From NCBI GenBank assembly GCA_008704415.1, contig VXIS01000508.1:1-23469 (forward strand): a DNA stretch of 23,469 nucleotides, in the 5' to 3' direction. Source of the stretch: Sphaerosporella brunnea (taxonomy: Eukaryota > Ascomycota > Pezizomycetes > Pezizales > Pyronemataceae). The notes under the pieces are model-generated. The model made no database searches, was not told where the DNA came from, and saw only the letters and a list, made by a program, of their open reading frames with translations. Position numbers and translations under genes: made by a program. Below, one piece after another: positions 16,747 through 23,469 of the stretch. Within the stretch, counting starts at the first letter, position 1. Each line of letters begins with the position of its first letter.

Positions 16747-18258
16747 TTGTCCCATGCCGCAAGGTTGGCACCGCCATGGGACGCCCAGCATCTTCTTCGT
16801 CTTTTCCTTGTTGTCACGGCCCTCCGGCCCGCAGGCCGGACAGCCTTTCCTTGTCTTCGGTAGCTCTGTCAAATCAAGGTGTGGAGGAGGAATCAATGGA
16901 TGGAAACCATCTCGTAGTTACGTGTTCTCTCTCCGATAGTGATAACAAGATCCAAACCCACGCACTGATTGACGGTGGAGCCACTGGTTTTGCTTTCATC
17001 GACGAAGAATTTGCTCGCCAACATCATTTTCCCCAGTATGCACTACGCGTTCCTCGCGCCCTCAAGGTTATAGACGGTAGACCCATCTCATCCGGAGACA
17101 TCACCCACATTGTCAAGGTGGGGATGTCGATCGGCGGTCACCATGAGACGTTGCCTGCCTTCGTCACCAAGCTCGGCCACTACCCTCTGATTCTGGGCAT
17201 CCCTTGGATGCGGCACCATGGGGTGTCAATCCGCTTTGCCTCAAACGACGTCTACGTCGACTCACCTCGCTGCGTCGCACACAGGACAACACTGAAGCCG
17301 ACAAGCGTCAAAGGAGTGACCCCCCCTACCCAGTCCCTAGATATTGCACTAGTGTCGGCCACCTCCTTATAATGTCTGGTCAAAAAAAAGAAAGAGCGAT
17401 ACGGCCAGCTCCAGGTTTTCTCACTATCGCTGTATGAAATCAACAAGGGGTTGGAGTGTAAAGTGATCGACGAGGGGGATCTAAAGTCAATGGTCCTTCC
17501 CCAGTACCACGAGTTTCTACCCCTCTTTTCGAAAGTGGTAGCCAATCACCTACCTCCCCACCGGCCCTACGACCACAAGATACCGTCCAAGGAAGGGTTT
17601 GAACCCCCCTTTGGCCCCCTATACTCGCTGTCTCGCCCCGAGCTGGAAGCCCTCAAGGCTTGGTTAGAGGAAAACCGATTGAAAGGATTCATCAGGGCCT
17701 CCTCCTCACCCGCCGGTGCCCCGATCCTCTTTGTCAAGAAGGGGGATGGATCCTTACGCCTGGTGGTTGACTACCGAGATCTCAACGAAGGAACGATCAA
17801 GAACAGGTATCTGCTCCCGTTGGTACGAGAGACACTGATGAGGCTCTCCAAGGCTCGCTGGTTTAGCCCGTTGGATGTCCGCGGAGCTTACAACCTGATC
17901 CGGATAGCAGAGGGCGATGAGCGGAAAACTGCCTTTAGGACGCGATATGGACTATTCAAATCCCTGGTGATGCCGCTTGGTCTCACCAACGCTCCTGCTG
18001 ACTTTCAACGTCTTATCAATGATACCCTCTCACCGTTTTTGGACCGCTTCGCCTCTGCCTACTTGGACGACATCCTGGTCTATTCAGACACCCAGGAGGA
18101 GCACCAAGACCATATCCGACAGGTCCTCCGTCGACTTTCGGAAGCCGGCCTGCACCTCAAGCCGGAGAAATGCGAGTTTTACCAACGAGAAGTTAAGTAC
18201 CTGGGGCTCATCATTGGCGTTGACGGCATACGCATGGACCCGGACAAGGTCAAGCAGT
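16638..18258 (+). pseudogene. element B pol part 1: protease and reverse transcriptase
   Basis: This frame is -1 relative to gag and overlaps its end. Protease lies at about 16905-17260 with the active-site region ALIDGGATGFAFID, where the usual Asp-Ser/Thr-Gly is Asp-Gly-Gly, and the later ILGIPW. A TAA at 17370-17372 interrupts the frame between protease and RT. RT follows in the same frame: FVKKGDGSLRLVVDYRDLN, PLDVRGAYN with the first catalytic Asp, MPLGLTNAP, and AYLDDILVY with the catalytic pair at 18066-18071. It stops after MDPDKVK because one base is missing near 18256; the sequence then continues in another frame. RT copies element RNA into DNA. Confidence 0.92.
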
Positions 18259-19162
18259 AAAGGCTTGGCCCACCCCGGAGAAGCTGAAGGATGTCAGAGC
18301 CTTCCTCGGATTTGCGAACTTTTACCGTCGATTCATACACTCCTACTCGCAGGTGGTGCGACCAGTCACCCGCCTGACTCAGAAGGATGTGCCATTCCAA
18401 TGGACCAAGACTGAACAGGAAGCCTTCGACAACCTCAAGACGTGCTTCACCACCGCCCCAGTCCTCCGCCGCTTCGACCACGACAGGGACGTCATCGTGG
18501 AAACAGATGCCTCCGACTACGTCTGCGCTGGTATCCTATCACAGTACGATGACGATGGCATCCTCCACCCTGTTGCGTACTTGTCTAAGGAGCATTCCCC
18601 TGCAGAATGCAACTATGAGATTTACGACAAGGAGTTGATAGCTATTGTCCATGCCTTTGAGGAGTGGCGGCCCAAACTTCAATCTGTGGAAAACCCGATC
18701 CAGGTGCTCACCGACCACAAGAACTTGGAGTATTTCACTACTACCAAGCTCCTGGATTGTCGTCAAGCACGATGGTCCCAGTTCCTGTCGCGGTTCAACT
18801 TCAAAATCGTTTACCGTCCAGGGAAGTCTGGAGGAAAGCCGGACTCGCTAACTCGCAGATCAGGAGATCTGCCTAAGGAGGGGGATGAGCGCATGACTGA
18901 AAATTTTTCTGAAGTCATAAAGCCACACCACATCGTCCACCTCCTAGCCGATGGCCCTCCTGCAGGGCCTCCTCCGCCACCTGACCCCGTCCCCGATGCT
19001 GCCCCACTACCCCCAGAAGATAAAGCAGTGACGCTTGCCCGCCTGTTCCAAGAAGCCTACGAGGTGGACTTATTCCCTTCCCAGGTCCTTCGAATGCTGC
19101 ACGATGGAGTTCGCCACAGCCAACGTATCACATTGGCAGAATGCGCTCAGGAAGATAACTGA
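18256..19162 (+). pseudogene. element B pol part 2: RT connection and RNase H
   Basis: It continues RT after the frameshift with [20 protein letters not shown]. RNase H shows its acidic residues in [33 protein letters not shown] and [11 protein letters not shown]; it removes RNA from the RNA/DNA hybrid. A proline-rich spacer at about 18950-19020 ([17 protein letters not shown]) leads towards integrase. The frame ends at TGA 19160-19162 just before LTYRGKLYVP, and integrase continues in the same frame, so this is a single in-frame stop. Confidence 0.9.
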
Positions 19163-20062
19163 CTCACCTACAGAGGTAAGCTTTATGTGCCCAAATACGA
19201 ACCCCTCCGGCTGCACTTGATGCAACAACACCACGATGCCCCCGTTGCTGGTCACCCAGGAAGATCCAAGACTCTGGAATTGCTTTGCCGTACCTACCAC
19301 TGGCCAAAGATACAACAGGACGTGGAACGGTATGTCCGCAACTGCCACGTCTGCCAACGCTCCCGGACTGGCCGCCATGCCCCCTACGACATCCTACGAC
19401 CTCTTACTATCCCTAAACATCCCTGGCAGGACATCTCAATGGACTTTGTCACCGGACTCCCGTGGTCTCAAGGCTGCGATGCTATTTGGGTTGTGGTTGA
19501 CCGCCTTACCAAGCAGCGCCATCTGACTCCTTGTCGGATCAATATTAATGCTGCCGGGCTGGCTGACCTCTTCATTCAGCACGTATTTCGTCTCCATGGC
19601 CTACCACACACCATAGTCTCGGACCGTGGCCCGCAGTTTGCATCGGATTTCTGGGAGCGTATGAGTGCGAGGCTTGGTATAGAACGTTGCCTCTCAACGG
19701 CCTTCCACCCGCAGACTGATGGACAGACCGAAAGGATCAACGCGGTTATGGAGCAGTATCTTCGGGCCTACGTCAACTACCTCCATGATGACTGGGCCGA
19801 CTGCCTGCCGCTGGCCGAGTTCGCAACCAACAACCAGGCATCAGAAGCTCATGGCTCATCACCATTCTTTGCCAACAAGGGCTTCAATCCTCGTTACGAG
19901 TTTGATCTGTCCCCTGCAGCCCCCAACAACGTTGATGACCGCAGAGCCTTAACTACTGCCAGGACGCTATCAGGAGATCCACTCGCACCTTCGTACAGAA
20001 CTCTTACGGACCCAGATGAGATATCAGGACAACGCCGACGAGCACCGCATACCGGCTCCTGA
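19163..20062 (+). pseudogene. element B pol part 3: integrase zinc-binding and catalytic domains
   Basis: Integrase inserts the DNA copy. The HHCC zinc-binding region is visible (HHDAPVAGHPGRSK, then NCHVCQRSR). The DDE core has its first Asp in SMDFVTGLPW, second in IVSDRGPQFASDFW and Glu in FHPQTDGQTERINAVMEQYL. After ALTTARTLS the frame is lost through one extra base near 19970, and the original frame runs out at TGA 20060-20062. All catalytic residues are present. Confidence 0.92.
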
Positions 20063-20516
20063 TTATCAGGTCGGAGACAAGGTCTGGCTTGATGCCCGGA
20101 ATTGGAAGACTCGGCGTCCAGCCAGTAAGCTGGACAATAAGCGTCACAGGCCCGTTTGAGGTTACCGAGAAGGTCTCGGCATACGCCTACCGCCTCCGGC
20201 TCCATGAGGATATGCATGTCCACCCAGTCTTTCACGTCTCCCTCCTGGAACCAGGCACCCGATGATCCTTATCCGGGACAACGACAGGGACCCACCACCT
20301 CTGGTGGAGATTGAGGGCGAGCAGGAGTGGTTCGTCAATCGGATATTGAACTCCCGACTGCATGGACGGTGGCGTAAGCTCCAGTATTTGGTCAAGTGGA
20401 CCGGCTACGAATCGGCCGAAGTGGGAACCAGCCGAGATGGTCAATGGTCTGAAGCTATCGATCGCTTCCATGAGGCCTATCAGAACAAGCCGGGGCCTCT
20501 GCTGGAAGATAAATGA
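19971..20516 (+). pseudogene. element B pol part 4: integrase C-terminus and chromodomain
   Basis: After the 19970 shift, the integrase C-terminal region reads [18 protein letters not shown] further extra base near 20148 shifts it again before the GPFEV-type motif. The chromodomain follows: EWFVNRILNSRLHGRWRKLQ, then YLVKWTGYE, with the aromatic residues that in other chromoviruses bind methylated histone H3. Small compensating indels lie near 20420-20450. It ends at TGA 20514-20516. The domain probably steered insertion to heterochromatin, which fits the nesting seen here. Confidence 0.88.
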
Positions 20517-20537
20517 GCTTCGCCGGAGCTCAGCCGT

Positions 20538-20550
20538 AAGAGGGGGATAC
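20538..20550 (+). promoter_or_regulatory. element B polypurine tract
   Basis: AAGAGGGGGATAC directly precedes the 3' LTR. A matching tract (AGGAGGGGGATAC) precedes the 3' LTR of element A. It would prime plus-strand DNA synthesis. Confidence 0.8.
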
Positions 20551-21051
20551 TGTCACGGCGCGAGTTTGGATGGAGTTTTCCGACTAAGCTACCGGCTTTT
20601 ACTCTCAATGGAATTGGCTGGAACTCTCAGATTTAAGACTTCACAGGATGCTGATTCATTTGCTGTTCTCAGATTTATCCCCCCATGGATGGTTGTCACG
20701 TGGTGAGGTTCGGAAGTGGAGGTTGTTTGTGGTGTCGTGATGAGGCTCTGTAGGGAGGCTCGGTGGGATGGCTCCGAGCTGAGGTCATGTTCGGCTACCA
20801 CGTGGCGCAGCGCACCGCGATCACGTGGTTGCTATAAGGGGTCTTCGCTTCCGCTTTGTTGTTTGTTTTCCTTTTTCTCTTTACTGAACCTTCGTATGTC
20901 GATCTGAGTACCTTCGCTCCAATCTGAATCCTGACCGTGCGCGTCGCGCCTCTTGTCCTGCGTTTGGATCTTGTTCCTGCTCTCGTTCTTGTCCACTCTG
21001 TGCGCGAGTACCATGGGACCTTCCAGTCGGTTCTCAACCCTCTCCGTTACA
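20551..21051 (+). repeat. element B 3' LTR (501 bp)
   Basis: It starts TGTCACGGCGCGAG and ends CTCCGTTACA. In the U3 part it agrees with the element C LTR at several places where the 5' LTR of B differs (for example GACTTCACAGG and GGGAGGCTCGGTGGGATGG). E-boxes at 20697-20702, 20799-20804 and 20822-20827 and the ACTGAACCT at 20883-20891 are kept. Confidence 0.93.
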
Positions 21052-21449
21052 GAGTTTGGCTCGACACTTGCAACTGCAAGACTCGACGGCCCACCATTAA
21101 GTTGGCCAACAAACGACATGGACCTTTCGAAATTTCGGAAAAGATCTCCGCCTACGCTTATCGCCTTCAGCTTCACCCGGATATACATGTCCACCCTCTC
21201 TTCCATGCTTCGTTGTCGGAACCTGAAGCCAACGACCCCTATCCGGGACAGTATCAAGACCCGCCTCCACCGGTGCAAATCGATGGCGAAGAAGAATGGT
21301 ATGTGGACCAGATCCTTTACTCAGGACTACATGAACGATGGAAGAAGCTCCAATACCTAGTCAAGTGGACAGGCTACGATCAACACAAGTGTGAGCCGGC
21401 CGAACTAGTCAACGCCCTGGAAGCCGTTGATCGTTTCCATAACGAGTAG
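21052..21449 (+). pseudogene. element A pol remnant: integrase C-terminus and chromodomain
   Basis: It starts abruptly after the B 3' LTR at VWLDTCNCKTRRPTIKLANK, continues with HGPFEISEKISAYAYRLQL and HVHPLFHASL (integrase C-terminal domain), and ends with a chromodomain: EEWYVDQILYSGLHERWKKL, YLVKWTGYD. The frame is open to TAG 21447-21449, cleaner than the same part of B. The integrase core that should precede it is absent from the window. Confidence 0.9.
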
Positions 21450-21508
21450 CCCCCCCAAACCAGGACCATTACCAGAAGATGATTGATCTTCGTTAGAACT
21501 CAGTCCTA

Positions 21509-21521
21509 AGGAGGGGGATAC
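21509..21521 (+). promoter_or_regulatory. element A polypurine tract
   Basis: AGGAGGGGGATAC directly precedes the 3' LTR of A at 21522, matching the tract of B. Confidence 0.8.
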
Positions 21522-21981
21522 TGTCACGGCGCAAGGTTATTTGAAGGCTCGGCGTTAGGGTTAAGCTGTCACTGGACGCGACGTACCGCGGTCACTTGGA
21601 GGCGGGGTATATATAGAGCGGCTTCGTTTGTTTCGTTCTTTATTTCTTTCCTTCTTTCTTCACTGAATCTTTAATTTACAATCTGAGCACATCTGTTCAC
21701 CTCCTCGAACCTTGTCTTGAATCCCGTGCTTGGCACCTCCTAATCTTCGTCACGAACCACGTCCGACGCACGTGCTCAGCACGCCCAGATGCCGACTCCA
21801 ATCTCTAATTCCTGTATCCAAACCTCGATTCCGACTCGACTCCGATCCCGACTTCCGTACTCGAACCTCACCTCCAACTCGACTCCAATCTCCGTACGCA
21901 ACCGCCATCTCCGACCCATAACCTCCAACCGCACAAGTACCTTGAGCCTCCTCCGACTACCCTCCAACCTATACCATTACA
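21522..21981 (+). repeat. element A 3' LTR (460 bp)
   Basis: It aligns with 12459-12886 over its length, with an extra stretch of about 30 bp in the CGACTC-rich U5 part. Both E-boxes are lost (CACTGG near 21570 and CACTTG at 21593-21598), the telomere-like TTAGGG pair is reduced to one, and the start motif is ACTGAATCT (21662-21670). The TATATATA box at 21608 remains. It ends ATTACA at 21981. Confidence 0.9.
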
Positions 21982-22608
21982 CGCCCCCCCCGGGTACTTC
22001 TGAGCCTGGCTGGTGCCCGTAGGCGCCTACATCTCAATCTAAAAGCCCTGGTCCAAACGTGCCATGATTTCAAAAGTCCGTTTCAATCAATCCGGTTGAG
22101 GCCACCCTCAAAGCCGGAACGGACTGGCCGGACTTGTGACAGCCCTTTCAACCCTGGTAGAAGAGGTTGAACACCAACTTGACATTGAGAAGGAAAATTG
22201 AGTGTTGGTCTCAGCCGTTGCGATGGCTGCTCTGGCATCTTAGCACATCGCATCCTATGTTAGCACGAGCACTAGCAACGGCCATCTCGAGTCCAGCCGG
22301 AAACGCAGTCCCCAGCGCTGTGTACTGCCCAACCACCAACCGTCTCTCTGCCAAACGGCCAAGAGAAAGGGTTCAGACTCCATTCGCTGCATGCTGATTG
22401 AAGTGCAGATTGGAAAAACACAATTTTGAGGCGGTCCTACATTCTGGGTGACCCGCTCAGACGCGTGGAGTTGGCGGCAGGGGCGGAACGACACACGGCG
22501 GGGGAGCATTCGGGCGGTGGCGGTGTCAGTGGCGTCGGTGGTTGAACCCACACGGGGTGGAGACATTGGCGGAGGTAGTCACGGTGGTTCCTGGGCAATC
22601 AGCCGCGG
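21982..22608. other. flank between retroelements A and C
   Basis: Apart from the dispersed repeat at 22045-22146, I see no gene or repeat. It begins with a run of eight C. The open frames are short and unrecognised. Confidence 0.4.
22045..22146 (+). repeat. dispersed repeat, copy 2
   Basis: It aligns with 2516-2611 over its whole length, including TGGTCCAAACG, GGTTGAGGCC, AAAGCCGGA and the closing CAGCCCT. It starts 63 bp after the 3' LTR of element A. Confidence 0.6.
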
Positions 22609-23108
22609 TGTCACGGCGCAAGTTTGGATGGAGTCTTCCGACTAAGCTACCGGCTTTTACTCTCCATGGAATCGGCTGTAACTCTCAGATCTAAGACTTC
22701 ACAGGATGCTGATTCATTTGCTGTTCTCAGATTTATCCCCCCGTGGATGGTTGTCACGTGGTGAGGTTCGGAAGTGGGGGTTGTTTGTGGTGTCGTGATG
22801 ACGCTCTGTAGGGAGGCTCGGTGGGATGGCTCCGAGCCGAGGTTATGTTCAGCTATCACGTGGCGCGGCGCACCGCAATCACGTGATCGCCATAAGGGGC
22901 CTTCGGGTCCGCTTTGTTGTTCGTTTTCCTTGCCTCTTTACTGAACCTTCGTATGTCAATCTGAGTACTTTCGTTCCAATCTGAATCCTGACTGTGCGCG
23001 TCGCGCCTCTTGTCCTGCCTTTGTATCTTGTTCCCGATCTCGTTCTTGCCCCCTCTGTACGCGAATACCTTGGGCCCCTCTAGTCTGTTCTCGACCCTCT
23101 CCGTTACA
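22609..23108 (+). repeat. element C 5' LTR (500 bp)
   Basis: It starts TGTCACGGCGCAAG and ends CTCCGTTACA and aligns with both LTRs of B. E-boxes lie at 22755-22760, 22857-22862 and 22880-22885. The TATA box is weakened to CATAAG; ACTGAACCT is at 22940-22948. Confidence 0.92.
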
Positions 23109-23137
23109 CTAGGTTCAGTCCACCAAAGCCTAACCTA
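23109..23137 (+). promoter_or_regulatory. element C self-priming site and hairpin
   Basis: AGGTTCAGT at 23111-23119 complements ACTGAACCT at 22940-22948. TAGGTT at 23110-23115 can pair with AACCTA at 23132-23137, exactly as in B. Confidence 0.6.
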
Positions 23138-23186
23138 CTCGCTCTGTCTGTGACATCCCCACCTCCTCCCCCACTCTTGCAACACC

Positions 23187-23469
23187 ATGGCCGCCTACCA
23201 CAACCTCCGAATCCCTCAGGAGCTCTGGGCAGCCATCGAAACTGGCGCCCAGGCGCCCCCAGAAGAAGGCTTCCCCCACGAAGAGCGCGATCAACTTTTG
23301 ATCGACTTCGCCCCTATGGCACAGCAACTCCTGGCCTGCGAAGCACCACCCAACCTGGAGGAGGAGCTGGAGGAGACGCGTGCTGAGCTCCAGACAGCCC
23401 TTCTCGAACGCGATGCAGCCGGCACCAGTCTGGCCGCTGCCCAGCAGCAGGCAAGGGACCTCACGGCTC
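23187..23469 (+). CDS. element C Gag, N-terminal part, runs off the window
   Basis: 94 codons are open to the end of the window without stop or shift. They match the N-terminus of B Gag closely (PQELWAAIETGAQAPPEE, then ACEAPPNLEEELEETRAEL), with a few replacements such as FAPM for FGNM and GTSL for RTGL. The start is the equivalent ATG, again preceded by ACACC. It covers the N-terminal and coiled-coil part only; whether the gene is complete cannot be told. Confidence 0.88.
   Translation, partial: MAAYHNLRIPQELWAAIETGAQAPPEEGFPHEERDQLLIDFAPMAQQLLACEAPPNLEEELEETRAELQTALLERDAAGTSLAAAQQQARDLTA

Larger units (their letters stand above)
14883..21051 (+). mobile_element. Ty3/gypsy chromovirus B, full structure, damaged pol
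   Basis: LTRs of 513 and 501 bp enclose a primer site, gag, protease, RT, RNase H, integrase, chromodomain and polypurine tract, in Ty3/gypsy order. It sits inside element A. The flanking 5-mers (CCAGC before, GAGTT after) do not match, and about 1.1 kb of A that should span the insertion point is absent. The 12-bp LTR length difference is a tandem copy of a CCTCTTGTCCTG-type unit in the 5' LTR. Gag is intact; pol has at least three frameshifts and two stops, so this copy is not autonomous. Confidence 0.92.
12459..21981 (+). mobile_element. Ty3/gypsy chromovirus A, degenerate, host of nested element B
   Basis: LTRs of one family (12459-12886 and 21522-21981) enclose gag, part of reverse transcriptase/RNase H, then element B, then the integrase C-terminus with a chromodomain. 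Order gag-RT-RH-IN and the terminal chromodomain place it in the Ty3/gypsy chromoviruses. The LTRs differ at many bases and by about 30 bp in length, so the insertion is old. The flanking 5-mers (CGGGC and CGCCC) do not form a clear target duplication. It lacks protease, most of RT and the integrase core, so it cannot move by itself. Confidence 0.85.
22609..23469 (+). mobile_element. Ty3/gypsy element C, B family, 5' end only
   Basis: A B-family LTR, primer site and the start of gag run to the window edge in the same order as element B. The remainder lies outside, so its integrity and target duplication cannot be judged. Confidence 0.9.

Noticed and set aside
20832..21278. 148-codon minus-strand frame across the B 3' LTR
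   Set aside because: It is antisense to LTR and integrase sequence and has no motif of its own.
12454..21986. CGGGC/CGCCC as a target duplication for element A
   Set aside because: Only three of five bases agree, which is not better than chance for GC-rich flanks.
22373..22386. GGGTTCAGACTCC resembling a tRNA B box
   Set aside because: No A box or cloverleaf can be built around it and no acceptor stem pairs at the right distance.

Overview
The window looks like transposon-rich DNA from a filamentous fungus, most likely an ascomycete. The grounds are a 59-nt GT-AG intron, a two-gene PIF/Harbinger DNA transposon, and Ty3/gypsy retrotransposons whose integrase ends in a chromodomain. The species cannot be named from the sequence. 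I found no host gene I would defend; every confidently coding stretch belongs to a mobile element, and nearly all are damaged.

Layout. 1-8242 has no recognisable gene. It holds old, degenerate tandem repeats (about 133-bp spacing at 760-1790 and 2700-3130; about 180-bp spacing at 3660-4110), a dispersed repeat at 2516-2611 that recurs near 22.1 kb, a GC-rich patch with G-quadruplex potential, and a promoter-like TATA/intron signal near 6.97-7.13 kb. 8246-11803 is a complete PIF/Harbinger element with TTA target duplications and terminal inverted repeats. It carries a rightward DDE transposase and a leftward Myb/SANT-like accessory gene that converge to within 5 bp, and both are disrupted. 11807-12458 is flanking DNA.

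12459-21981 is a nest of Ty3/gypsy chromoviruses. Outer element A (LTRs 12459-12886 and 21522-21981) has two large internal losses: its Gag zinc knuckle is joined to the end of reverse transcriptase, and its integrase core is missing where inner element B (14883-21051) sits. B keeps an intact gag, but its pol is broken by frameshifts and stops. A third element, C, starts at 22609 and runs off the window with its gag open.

How the parts work together. In all three retroelements the 5' LTR is followed by AGGTTCAGT. This is the exact complement of ACTGAACCT, found inside the LTR about 50 nt after a TATA box, where the transcript should start. That is the arrangement of Tf1-type self-priming, in which the RNA primes its own reverse transcription instead of using a tRNA. 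The primer site also sits in a small hairpin. The LTR promoters share a module of two CACGTG E-boxes around GCGGCGCACCGC just upstream of TATA. In the Harbinger element, inverted pairs of GCGATTTTT near both ends are candidate binding sites for its transposase or SANT-like protein. Several inactivating stops fit C-to-T changes on one strand or the other, as expected from repeat-induced mutation or methyl-cytosine deamination, but only one can be checked against a homologous copy inside the window.
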